Below, piece after piece: positions 1 to 6,790 of a stretch of 13,160 nucleotides of DNA; positions within the stretch are counted from its first letter, which is position 1, and each line of letters starts with the position of its first letter. The translations under genes and the position numbers were made by a program. This DNA is from Sphingobacterium thalpophilum. GTDB lineage: Bacteria; Bacteroidota; Bacteroidia; Flavobacteriales; Flavobacteriaceae. Below the pieces are notes generated by a model, which searched no databases, was not told the DNA's origin, and saw only the letters and a list, made by a program, of their open reading frames with translations. The stretch covers positions 1 through 13,160 of the forward strand of contig CALPOS020000043.1 in NCBI GenBank assembly GCA_943325255.2. The letters are read 5' to 3'.

Positions 1-30
1 ATCCTTCACGCAACCCTCCATTTCATACAA

Positions 31-58
31 CTCTTGGCTCTTGCTTCTTGTCTCTTTT
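31..58. repeat. Short tandem heptad repeat, CTCTTGN x4
   Basis: Four consecutive 7-base units follow the pattern CTCTTGN (CTCTTGG, CTCTTGC, TTCTTGT, CTCTTTT), ending at the stop codon of the SIMPL gene, which reads on the other strand. This is low-complexity intergenic DNA of a type I recall as common between genes in Flavobacterium; that recollection is not checked. No hairpin or other function is visible. Confidence 0.5.
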
Positions 59-788
59 AGTCAACCTGATACACCAACTTCACCGTAATATTTGCCGTCT
101 TGTTTTTCGATATCGTATTAAACGAACCACCATAAGAAAAATCTTCCGATGAATTTTGTCCCGTAATTTGAAAAACACCCATATCCGATTTTTTCAAGTT
201 TCCCAAGCTTGCGCCGGCATTTTCGGCTATGCTTTTTGCTCGAACTCTTGCGTCTTTAGTTGCTTCAGCAATCATCTTAATTTTCAATTCCGCCAATTTT
301 GTGTAGTAATATTCTGGAGGATTCGAGTAAAATTCAACCCCAGAATTAATCAATTCGCTCGATTGTCTCGAAATGTCTTCGATCTTATTGACTTCTTTAG
401 ATTGTACGGTAACCGTTTGCGTCAAAGAGAATCCGGTAAAAATTTGTTGTTTGGTCGAACCATTTTCATTGTAAATATAATCAAAGTCTTTATTAAAATT
501 GACTGCCGAGAAAACAATCTCCTTTTCTAGTATTCCTTTCGAAATCAGGTAGGATTTTATTTTTTCACGATCAAAATCTAAAGCGGCATACGCTTCTTTC
601 AAGCCCATGCTTTTTTTAGAAAAGGAACCGCTCCAAACAATCAAGTCTGAAGTAAAATCTTTTTTCCCGAGTCCCGTTACGCTAATCGTATCGCTACTTT
701 GATTCCTGTTTTCAAAAGCATTCGAAAACAGATAAGCGGCAATAATGACAGCAAGTGCAATGATAATGGAGTTGGCGTTGGTTTTCAT
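57..788 (-). CDS. SIMPL domain (DUF541) envelope protein
   Basis: About 243 residues, beginning with one hydrophobic segment (roughly residues 5-22) that is a signal anchor or signal peptide, followed by a SIMPL/DUF541 domain. The domain opens with the family signature ISVTGLGKKDFTSDLIVW and continues with alternating helices and strands. Family members are periplasmic or membrane-anchored and are often linked to stress resistance, but their biochemistry is unresolved, so no reaction is assigned. I chose the ATG at 788 rather than the upstream in-frame ATG at 830: it puts the hydrophobic segment at the very N-terminus, and a near-consensus -10 element lies between the two. The gene is alone on its strand here and diverges from kynU, with repeat DNA between. 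Family call is confident; the start is likely. Confidence 0.85.
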   Translation of the reverse strand: MKTNANSIIIALAVIIAAYLFSNAFENRNQSSDTISVTGLGKKDFTSDLIVWSGSFSKKSMGLKEAYAALDFDREKIKSYLISKGILEKEIVFSAVNFNKDFDYIYNENGSTKQQIFTGFSLTQTVTVQSKEVNKIEDISRQSSELINSGVEFYSNPPEYYYTKLAELKIKMIAEATKDARVRAKSIAENAGASLGNLKKSDMGVFQITGQNSSEDFSYGGSFNTISKNKTANITVKLVYQVD

Positions 789-806
789 AGGATGAATTTT
801 AAGGTT

Positions 807-814
807 TAAAAATA
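807..814 (-). promoter_or_regulatory. Possible -10 element for the SIMPL gene
   Basis: Read on the minus strand this is TATTTTTA, seven of eight against TAnnTTTG, lying 18 bases before the ATG at 788. A TTG at 834-832 lies 17 bases upstream and a TTTG at 841-838 lies 23 bases upstream; either could be the -33 element. It supports the shorter start, because transcription would begin downstream of the ATG at 830. Confidence 0.35.
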
Positions 815-871
815 ACGATTTTTTTGACATTCAATTGCAAACGTTACCTCTTATTTTTTAGTAGTAATAAT

Positions 872-962
872 GGAACACTGATGACAGGGATTTTGCGGAT
901 TGAAGTCAATAAACTTTTTTAAAATCCGTAAAAATCAGCATCATCCGTTTTATCTGTGTCCC
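872..962. repeat. Imperfect inverted repeat, intergenic dispersed-repeat type
   Basis: The left arm, beginning GGAACACTGATGACAGGGAT and ending TTTGCGGATT near 901, is partly complementary to the right arm, which runs from AATCCG (923) to the GTGTCCC around 956-962. The innermost pairing, GCGGATT with AATCCGT, closes a loop of about 20 bases. The vocabulary (ACACTGATGAC, GCGGATT, CATCCG, ATCTGTGTCC) matches a dispersed intergenic repeat I recall from Flavobacteriia; this is memory, not a search. It sits between the diverging SIMPL and kynU genes. The in-frame ATG at 956 falls inside it, which argues against that start for kynU. Confidence 0.55.
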
Positions 963-999
963 ATAATCAAATCATGTTTTTTCATAACTGCATTTTTCT

Positions 1000-1007
1000 T
1001 ACTTTTA
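1000..1007 (+). promoter_or_regulatory. Possible -10 element for kynU
   Basis: TACTTTTA matches TAnnTTTG at seven of eight positions and begins 28 bases before the kynU ATG, similar to the 30- and 34-base distances at amt and kmo. Only a T-run (about 977-982) stands in for the -33 element, so the call is weak. Confidence 0.35.
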
Positions 1008-1027
1008 CGAACCTTAATTTGACAACA

Positions 1028-2302
1028 ATGACTTTTCAAAATACACGTGCATTTGCCCAAGAAATCGATCAAAAAGATCCGTTACATCAATATAAAAACG
1101 AATTCATTTTTCCGCAACATAACGGAAAGAATGTGATTTACTTTACTGGAAATTCCTTAGGTTTACAACCAAAGAGAACCAAGAAATATGTAGACGAAAT
1201 TATGAATGATTGGGCGAATCTCGCCGTTGAAGGACATTTTTATGCAGAAAAACCTTGGTGGGATTACCACGAACGATTCGCAGCGCCTCTAAGCAAAATT
1301 GTGGGAGCCAAACCTTCGGAAGTGACGGTAATGAATACGCTTACGGTCAATCTGCATTTGTTGATGGTGTCCTTTTATCGTCCTACAAAAACACGATACA
1401 AGATCATCTGTGAAGAGAAAGCCTTTCCATCAGATCAGTACATGTTTCAAAGTCAAGTGCAATTTCATGGCTACAAACCCGAAGATGCCATCGTCGAAAT
1501 CAAACGTCGCGACGGCGAACACAACATACGATTGGAAGATGTTTTGGCGAAGATTAATGAAGTGGGAGAGGAATTGGCTTTGGTCTTAATTGGCGGCGTC
1601 AATTATTACACCGGTCAAGTTTTCGACATGAAGACGATTACTGAGGCAGGTCACCAAGTAGGCGCTCAAGTGGGTTGGGATTTGGCGCATGCTGCGGGCA
1701 ATATCAAATTGCAATTGCACGAATGGAATGTCGATTTCGCATGTTGGTGCAGTTATAAATATATGAACTCTGGTCCTGGAAATGCTTCAGGTTGTTTTAT
1801 TCACGAAAAACACCATAACAATAGCGAGTTGCCTAGATTCGCAGGTTGGTGGGGACATAACAAAGAGCGTCGTTTCAAAATGGAGCCTGATTTTGATCCA
1901 GTTCATGGCGCCGATGGTTGGCAAGTTAGCAATCTGCCGATACTTTCTTTAGCGCCTTATTTAGCATCGGTCGAAATGTTTGACGAGGTGGGCATGGACG
2001 CGATTATCGCCAAAAGGGATTTGATCACTTCCTATCTCGAATTTGTACTTCACGAAATCGACAAAGAAGTTGATAGTGTTTTTGAAATCATCACACCAAC
2101 CAATCCAGAACAACGCGCTTCGCAATTGTCGGTTTTCTTTCACGGACAAGGCAGACCATTATTTGAATATTTGATGAAGAACGGCGTAATCACCGACTGG
2201 CGCGAACCCAACGTAATTCGATTTGCGCCTGTACCATTGTATTGCTCTTTTGAGGATATGTATGAATTTGGTCAAATATTGAAAAGGGGGATTATTCGAT
2301 AG
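1028..2302 (+). CDS. kynU: Kynureninase
   Basis: A PLP-dependent fold-type I hydrolase that cleaves kynurenine or 3-hydroxykynurenine to anthranilate or 3-hydroxyanthranilate plus L-alanine, in the cytoplasm. The 424-residue product is the normal family length. The cofactor lysine is K244 in CSYKY. Other active-site residues known from the human enzyme are recognisable: F133 and D136 (AFPSD), D218 and H221 (WDLAHA), Y243, W275 (GWWGH), N302 (SNLPIL) and R397 (IRFAPVPLY). H70 and N302 correspond to human H102 and N333, which favour the 3-hydroxylated substrate, fitting the KMO gene downstream. I chose the ATG at 1028 because the sequence MTFQNTRAFAQEID starts there as expected for bacterial kynureninases; the upstream ATG at 956 lies in a repeat. 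The next gene follows after 133 bases. Confidence 0.96.
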   Translation: MTFQNTRAFAQEIDQKDPLHQYKNEFIFPQHNGKNVIYFTGNSLGLQPKRTKKYVDEIMNDWANLAVEGHFYAEKPWWDYHERFAAPLSKIVGAKPSEVTVMNTLTVNLHLLMVSFYRPTKTRYKIICEEKAFPSDQYMFQSQVQFHGYKPEDAIVEIKRRDGEHNIRLEDVLAKINEVGEELALVLIGGVNYYTGQVFDMKTITEAGHQVGAQVGWDLAHAAGNIKLQLHEWNVDFACWCSYKYMNSGPGNASGCFIHEKHHNNSELPRFAGWWGHNKERRFKMEPDFDPVHGADGWQVSNLPILSLAPYLASVEMFDEVGMDAIIAKRDLITSYLEFVLHEIDKEVDSVFEIITPTNPEQRASQLSVFFHGQGRPLFEYLMKNGVITDWREPNVIRFAPVPLYCSFEDMYEFGQILKRGIIR

Positions 2303-2435
2303 TTCGATATTGCGAAGCTTTGAAATGAGTTGCGAAAAATAATTATGATGACCTCAAAAGTTATATCAACCCCAAATAATAGATGCTAGATTACATGCTT
2401 TGATACTAACTATCTAATAATCGGATAATTTAAAT

Positions 2436-3527
2436 ATGAACAAACAAGAAAAAATAAAAAACTTCGATCCATCACAACCCGGTCTAGCGGATGAAAGTAT
2501 TTTTGGATTGCCTTTTACCGCCGAAGAAAGCGAAATTATTATCATTCCAGTTCCGTGGGAAGTTACTGTTAGCTATGGTTCTGGTGCTTCGAATGGGCCA
2601 GAGGCGATTTTAGAAGCTTCATTTCAAGTCGATTTGCAGCATCAAGATTTTCCCGATTTATGGAAATTGGGCATTTACCTCGATTTGAATCAGCAAACCG
2701 CGGCTTGGAGCGACAACAGTGACAAATATAAAGGCATGGCGCAACCGATTATTGCAGCCTTAGAAAGTGGTGAAGTTATCGAAAGTCATCCAGCTTTGCA
2801 ATCGGATTTGGATAAAATAAACAAAGTGTGCAAGGAGCTGAAAGATGAAGTCCGAGAACGCGCTTTGTATTGGATGAAAAAAGGGAAAAAAGTCGCGTTG
2901 TTGGGTGGAGATCATTCTACACCTTTAGGATACTATGAAGCTTTGGCAAACCAGCATGACAACTTCGGGATTTTGCATCTCGATGCCCATATGGATTTGC
3001 GAATTGCCTACGAAGGTTTTACGTATTCTCACGCTTCCATTATGTATAATGCTTTACAATTGCCGCAAATTTCGAAGATTGTCCAAATTGGCATCAGAGA
3101 TTTTTGCAAGCAAGAAGTAGAAACGGTGATGGAGCAAGGTCAGCGTGTGCAAGTGCATACCGATGCGGATATGAAAGCGGAAACGTATAACGGAAAAACT
3201 TGGGATGAACAATGCAATCACATTATCGCATCTTTGCCTCAAAAAGTGGCCATTAGTTTTGATGTTGATGGGATGTATGCGTGGTACGGACCCAATACGG
3301 GAACGCCAGTTCCTGGCGGATTTTCGTATGAGAAAGCGACTTATTTGTTCAACAAATTAGCAGCTAGCGGAAAAGAAATTATTGGTTTTGATTTTGTAGA
3401 AGTGGCACCAGGCGACAACGATTGGGACGGTAATGTGGGAGCAAGAATGTTGTATCATTTGTGTGGTGTTTTTGCCAAGAACAACGGACTGGATGTTGGC
3501 AAACGAATTGAATTCTACCAAGGATAA
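2436..3527 (+). CDS. Arginase/agmatinase-family (ureohydrolase) metallohydrolase
   Basis: A 363-residue member of the binuclear-metal ureohydrolase superfamily, whose members hydrolyse guanidino or formimino compounds and commonly release urea. All six metal ligands are visible: H160 in LLGGDHST, D183, H185 and D187 in LDAHMDL, D276 and D278 in SFDVDG. The acid that follows the core, E322 in DFVEVAP, and the GTPVPGG loop (289-295) are also present. The usual DP after SFDVDG is replaced by YA (281-282). An N-terminal extension of about 35 residues precedes IIIIPVPWEVTVSYG, making the protein longer than ordinary agmatinases (about 300). The long form recalls a subgroup that includes the nickel-dependent guanidine hydrolase of cyanobacteria, but the substrate cannot be read from sequence. 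Its place between kynU and kmo, with amt next, is discussed as a finding. Family sure, substrate open. Confidence 0.9.
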   Translation: MNKQEKIKNFDPSQPGLADESIFGLPFTAEESEIIIIPVPWEVTVSYGSGASNGPEAILEASFQVDLQHQDFPDLWKLGIYLDLNQQTAAWSDNSDKYKGMAQPIIAALESGEVIESHPALQSDLDKINKVCKELKDEVRERALYWMKKGKKVALLGGDHSTPLGYYEALANQHDNFGILHLDAHMDLRIAYEGFTYSHASIMYNALQLPQISKIVQIGIRDFCKQEVETVMEQGQRVQVHTDADMKAETYNGKTWDEQCNHIIASLPQKVAISFDVDGMYAWYGPNTGTPVPGGFSYEKATYLFNKLAASGKEIIGFDFVEVAPGDNDWDGNVGARMLYHLCGVFAKNNGLDVGKRIEFYQG

Positions 3528-3546
3528 TATTTTGATAAATTATTTT

Positions 3547-3574
3547 AAAAACCTGTTTTGCGACAGGTTTTTTT
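3547..3574 (+). terminator. Strong rho-independent terminator after the ureohydrolase gene
   Basis: A perfect 10-base-pair stem (AAAAACCTGT with ACAGGTTTTT) encloses the loop TTTGCG and runs into a T-tract. It lies 20 bases after the stop codon and separates the hydrolase from amt. The A-rich left arm mirrored by the T-run means it could also stop transcription arriving from the other side. Confidence 0.9.
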
Positions 3575-3686
3575 ATGCCCTTATTTTAAGTTTCTACAAA
3601 TATTATGCTTCATTTTGAAGTTTACTGTTAAAATTAAAGGGGGCAAAGTGAATATTGTGTAAAAATTTTAAACAAATATGCTTTTA

Positions 3687-3719
3687 TTTGAGGGGTAATT
3701 TCTAAAATATTTATTTTTG
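3687..3719 (+). promoter_or_regulatory. Bacteroidota-type promoter of amt
   Basis: TTTG at 3687-3690 and TATTTTTG at 3712-3719, separated by 21 bases, match the phylum consensus TTTG / TAnnTTTG with accepted spacing. The ATG follows 22 bases after the -10 element, giving a very short leader. No NtrC/sigma-54 type element is apparent. Confidence 0.75.
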
Positions 3720-3741
3720 CTTCGATTCCTAAATCTTTGTT

Positions 3742-5052
3742 ATGAGAAAAATTGTCTTAAGCATCATTCTAATCACTTTATTGGTTATTACCTTCTTTTC
3801 AAATCTAATCTTCCACCAAAATACAATATCAACTACGACGCAATTTGATACTGGGGACACCAGTTGGATGTTAGTCGCAACAGCACTTGTCTTATTGATG
3901 ACGCCAGGACTGGGTTTTTTTTACGGCGGAATGGTCGGTAAAAAAAATGTGATTAGCACCATGTTGCAGAGTTTTATGGCGATGGTCATTGTCTCACTTT
4001 TGTGGGTAGTTATCGGTTTTGGGTTGTCGTTCGGCCCATCTATTGGCGGCGTCATTGGAAATCCCATTCCGTATTTGTTTTTTCAAAATGTGGGCGTCAA
4101 TACCTCGTGGAGTCTAGCGCCGACAATTCCCTTTCTTTTGTTTGCCTTATTTCAAGCAAAGTTTGCCATTATCACACCAGCGTTAGTCACGGGAGCTTTT
4201 GCCGAACGCATTCGGTTTTGGGCTTATTTGTTATTTATGGTTTTGTTTATATTGGTCGTCTATGCTCCGTTAGCGCATTGCACCTGGCATCCGGATGGAT
4301 TATTGTTCAAATTGGGTGTACTTGATTTTGCCGGTGGAACCGTAGTGCACATGAGTGCGGGTTGGGCGGCTTTAGCGGGTGCTATATTTTTGGGAAAACG
4401 AAAAGTGCAAAAAGTAGCCCCGGCACGAATTACCTATGTTTTATTAGGAACCGGATTGCTTTGGTTTGGCTGGTTTGGATTTAATGCAGGATCAGCAATG
4501 GGTGCGAATGGTTTGGCCGTGCAAGCGTTGGCAACAACTACAGTGGCAGCCGCAGCCGCTTCGATGGCGTGGGTGTTCTTAGATAAGATTATGGGACATA
4601 AGATTTCGGCGATGGGTGCTTGCATCGGAGCCGTGGTTGGTTTAGTAGCCATTACGCCAGCAGCAGGTTATGTGAGTATTCCACATAGTATTTTTATAGG
4701 GATTGTGAGTAGTATCATCAGTAATTATGTGGTCATTAAGTTTCCAAAAGGCAAGATTGATGATGCGCTGGATGTGTTCGGATGTCACGGTGTTGGTGGC
4801 ATGACCGGAATGTTACTCACAGGAGTTTTTGCTTCCAAAGCAGTCAATTCGGCGGTGGTTGATCAAGGGTTGATTTTTGGTGAAACCACTTTGTTTGTGC
4901 ATCAATTTACCGCTTTGATTTGCGTTTCTATTTTTGCATTTACGGCTTCATACGCGTTGTTCTTTATCGTCAACAAAATTACGCCATTGCGTGTGAGTGA
5001 AGAAAAAGAGGAATTGGGATTGGACATTACACAACATGGGGAGTTTCTGTAA
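3742..5052 (+). CDS. amt: AmtB-type ammonium transporter
   Basis: A 436-residue inner-membrane channel of the Amt/Mep/Rh family that takes up ammonium as a trimer. The N-terminal hydrophobic stretch (4-24) looks like a signal peptide, as in other AmtB proteins, followed by about eleven membrane segments. Family residues seen: D195 in LDFAGGT, the pore twin histidines H203 (VVHMSAG) and H349 (GCHGVGG), W182 at the outer recruitment site, the phenylalanines F137/F141 in FQAKFA, and the signature AFAERIRF (152-159). The cytoplasmic tail ends GLDITQHGE, the form used by PII (GlnK) proteins to block the channel. No glnK or glnB lies next to it, unlike many amtB loci. It has its own promoter and terminator, so it is probably monocistronic. 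Confidence 0.96.
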   Translation: MRKIVLSIILITLLVITFFSNLIFHQNTISTTTQFDTGDTSWMLVATALVLLMTPGLGFFYGGMVGKKNVISTMLQSFMAMVIVSLLWVVIGFGLSFGPSIGGVIGNPIPYLFFQNVGVNTSWSLAPTIPFLLFALFQAKFAIITPALVTGAFAERIRFWAYLLFMVLFILVVYAPLAHCTWHPDGLLFKLGVLDFAGGTVVHMSAGWAALAGAIFLGKRKVQKVAPARITYVLLGTGLLWFGWFGFNAGSAMGANGLAVQALATTTVAAAAASMAWVFLDKIMGHKISAMGACIGAVVGLVAITPAAGYVSIPHSIFIGIVSSIISNYVVIKFPKGKIDDALDVFGCHGVGGMTGMLLTGVFASKAVNSAVVDQGLIFGETTLFVHQFTALICVSIFAFTASYALFFIVNKITPLRVSEEKEELGLDITQHGEFL

Positions 5053-5077
5053 ATTACCGCGAGGCCGCGTAAGGGAT

Positions 5078-5102
5078 AGAGCAATTGTCTGAGCTCTTTT
5101 TT
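5078..5102 (+). terminator. Probable terminator after amt
   Basis: AGAGC (5078-5082) pairs with GCTCT (5093-5097) across a 10-base loop and runs into TTTTTT. The stem is short. It merges with the following hairpin repeat, whose left arm uses the same T-run, so termination may depend on both. Confidence 0.5.
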
Positions 5103-5150
5103 GTTTTAGAAATTGCCCCTCGACTGCGCTCGGGGTGACAAAACAAAAAA
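5097..5150. repeat. Palindromic hairpin repeat, copy 1 (CTCGACTGCGCTCGG core)
   Basis: Outer arms TTTTTTGTTTT (5097-5107) and AAAACAAAAAA (5140-5150) form a perfect 11-base-pair stem around the GC-rich core CCCCTCGACTGCGCTCGGGG (5116-5135), itself foldable by its CCCC and GGGG ends. A second copy in the opposite core orientation lies at 6695-6752. Together they bracket kmo. Confidence 0.75.
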
Positions 5151-5152
5151 AG

Positions 5153-5190
5153 CGAGTGCGATAGCCCGACCCTTGTGGTCACGCCCAAAA
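5153..5190. repeat. Remnant of a GCGATAGCCCGACCC-type intergenic repeat
   Basis: GAGTGCGATAGCCCGACCC followed by TTGTGGTCACGCCC, with a small GACC/GGTC hairpin (5168-5180), resembles the end of a dispersed Flavobacteriia intergenic element. The matching other end, GAGGCCGCGTAAGGGATAGA (5061-5080), lies just before the hairpin copy 1. Family recognition rests on memory of such genomes. Seen directly are the order and the GC-rich composition in an AT-rich spacer. Confidence 0.4.
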
Positions 5191-5229
5191 TTAATCCCAT
5201 AATTTTCAAGGTTACTTCAGATTATTAAT

Positions 5230-5237
5230 TATTTTTG
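5230..5237 (+). promoter_or_regulatory. -10 element of kmo
   Basis: TATTTTTG is an exact match to TAnnTTTG, 26 bases before the kmo ATG. The -33 position has only TTTTC (5203-5207, spacing 22). It makes kmo independently transcribed downstream of the amt terminator. Confidence 0.6.
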
Positions 5238-5263
5238 TTGCCTACCATTTACTTCATTTCTTG

Positions 5264-6604
5264 ATGCAAGAATCAAAAAAGATTGCTGTTGTAGGTTCCG
5301 GTTTAGTGGGTTCGTTGTTGGCTATCTATCTAAAAAAGGCAGGTCACACCGTGCATGTTTTTGATCGGAGTCCAGACATCAGAAATATTCAATTTTCAGG
5401 GCGATCAATCAATTTGGTCATGTCGGATCGTGGCTGGAAAACCCTTGAAGATATTGGCTTGGATGAAGAGATTCGCAAGATTGGAATTCCGGTTGACAAG
5501 CGTGCAATTCACTTGTTAGATCAATCACTTAACTATCAATATTACGGCAAAGAAGGTGAGGCGATTTTTTCTTTGTCGCGTGGTATTTTGAATCGAAAAA
5601 TGATTGATTTGGCGGAAGCTGCTGGAGTTGAATTTTTCTTCGAGCATAAGATTTGGGATGTCACTTTAAGCGATGCCACTTTGCACATTGGCGAGACAGA
5701 ACGAGGCGAGTGGGAGGAACTGCAATACGATTTGGTTTTTGGTTCCGATGGCGCTTTTTCAAGAGTGCGACACCGAATGCAACGCCAAAGTATGTTTAAT
5801 TATTCGCAAGAGTTTTTGAAAATTGGCTACAAAGAATTGCATATTCCGGCGAATGAAGATGGCTCGCACAAATTAGATAAAAACTCCCTGCACATTTGGC
5901 CCAGAGGCGATTATATGTTGATGGCTTTGGCCAATACAGATGGCAGTTTTACGTGCACGCTGTTTATGCCGCATGAAGGCGCCAATTCTTTCGAAAATCT
6001 TAAAGACAAAGACACTTTAGAAACCTATTTTGCAGAACATTTTCCAGACACTGCTGCCGTGATTCCGGATTTGGTGGAAGATTTCTTCAAGAATCCGACG
6101 AGTTATTTGGTGACGATGAAGTGTTTTCCGTGGACGTTTGAGGATAAAGTCGCTTTGATTGGCGATGCTTGTCATGCGATTGTACCGTTTTATGGACAAG
6201 GGATGAATGCTGGTTTTGAAGATATCACCGTGCTCAACGAAATGATGAACTTGCACGGAAATGATTGGGAAAAGATTTTCAGCGAGTATGAAAAGTCACG
6301 CAAACCCAATGCCGATGCGATTGCCGAATTGTCCTATCGCAATTTTATGGAGATGAGCACCAAAACGGCGGATGCCAAATTTTTACTGCAAAAGAAAATC
6401 GAGAAGTGGTTTTCCGAAAAACATCCCGACAAATGGTTGCCGTTGTACAGTCGAGTGACGTTTAGTTTGCGTCCGTATTCCGAAGCGTTGGCGCTAGGCA
6501 ACCAGCAAAATGCGATTATGGATCAAGTGATGCAATTGCCACATATTGAAAACATTTGGAATTCGGAAATCGTGGAAAACAAAATTTTGGAATTGTTAGG
6601 ATAG
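5264..6604 (+). CDS. kmo: Kynurenine 3-monooxygenase
   Basis: A class A flavoprotein hydroxylase that uses FAD, NADPH and O2 to convert L-kynurenine to 3-hydroxykynurenine. The 446-residue product shows the FAD-binding motif GSGLVG (11-16), the FDR end of the nucleotide-binding fold (33-35), the DG motif GSDGAFSRVRH (160-170) and the GD motif GDACHAIVPFYGQG (300-313). R80, Y94, N360 and Y395 match in spacing the substrate-binding R84, Y98, N369 and Y404 of the Pseudomonas fluorescens enzyme. There is no C-terminal membrane anchor, as expected for bacterial KMO, so it is cytoplasmic. Start is the ATG at 5264; a TTG one codon upstream is less likely. It feeds KynU, encoded about 3 kb upstream in the same direction, but is transcribed separately and is bracketed by inverted hairpin repeats. 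Confidence 0.96.
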   Translation: MQESKKIAVVGSGLVGSLLAIYLKKAGHTVHVFDRSPDIRNIQFSGRSINLVMSDRGWKTLEDIGLDEEIRKIGIPVDKRAIHLLDQSLNYQYYGKEGEAIFSLSRGILNRKMIDLAEAAGVEFFFEHKIWDVTLSDATLHIGETERGEWEELQYDLVFGSDGAFSRVRHRMQRQSMFNYSQEFLKIGYKELHIPANEDGSHKLDKNSLHIWPRGDYMLMALANTDGSFTCTLFMPHEGANSFENLKDKDTLETYFAEHFPDTAAVIPDLVEDFFKNPTSYLVTMKCFPWTFEDKVALIGDACHAIVPFYGQGMNAGFEDITVLNEMMNLHGNDWEKIFSEYEKSRKPNADAIAELSYRNFMEMSTKTADAKFLLQKKIEKWFSEKHPDKWLPLYSRVTFSLRPYSEALALGNQQNAIMDQVMQLPHIENIWNSEIVENKILELLG

Positions 6605-6611
6605 TTTTTAG

Positions 6612-6660
6612 GAGCTTGTTCCAGCTGTCCATTTCACACGAGCGAAGCGAATTGACCGAA
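6612..6660. repeat. Degenerate intergenic repeat remnant after kmo
   Basis: GAGCTTGTTCCAGCTGTCC followed by a GAGCGAAGCGAATTGACCG stretch resembles the 'GGAGCTnnTTCCCGCTATCC' end of a dispersed Bacteroidota element recalled from other genomes. The likely opposite end, AAAAGGATTTTCCCTTCCATC then GGGTTAGGG, lies at about 6749-6779, beyond hairpin copy 2. Nothing coding is seen. Confidence 0.35.
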
Positions 6661-6694
6661 CACAAAATTTAAAAAATTATATTGTGAGGTAATC

Positions 6695-6752
6695 TTTTTT
6701 GTTTTATTGTCGCCCCGAGCGCAGTCGAGGGGTTTTTCGTAAAAACAAAAAA
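6695..6752. repeat. Palindromic hairpin repeat, copy 2 (inverted), likely kmo terminator
   Basis: Outer arms TTTTTTGTTTT (6695-6705) and AAAACAAAAAA (6742-6752) pair perfectly over 11 bases. The core CCCCGAGCGCAGTCGAGGGG (6713-6732) is the exact reverse complement of the 20-base core of copy 1 and is followed by TTTTT, so in this orientation it has the form of a rho-independent terminator for kmo. On the minus strand the alignment with copy 1 continues on both sides of the core with only a few substitutions and a 3-base gap. Confidence 0.75.
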
Positions 6753-6790
6753 GGATTTTCCCTTCCATCTGGGTTAGGGCATTATCTTAA

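Noticed and set aside
789..830. Upstream in-frame start for the SIMPL protein
   Set aside because: It adds fourteen residues before a clean N-terminal hydrophobic segment and lies upstream of the likely -10 element.
956..1027. Upstream in-frame start for kynureninase adding 24 residues
   Set aside because: The extension lies in an inverted-repeat element, has no resemblance to kynureninase N-termini, and the ATG at 1028 gives the expected protein start with a -10-like element before it.
5097..6752. kmo flanked by inverted repeats as a composite transposon
   Set aside because: No transposase or target-site duplication is visible, and the repeats are short hairpin-type elements; only the weaker claim of bracketing repeats is kept.
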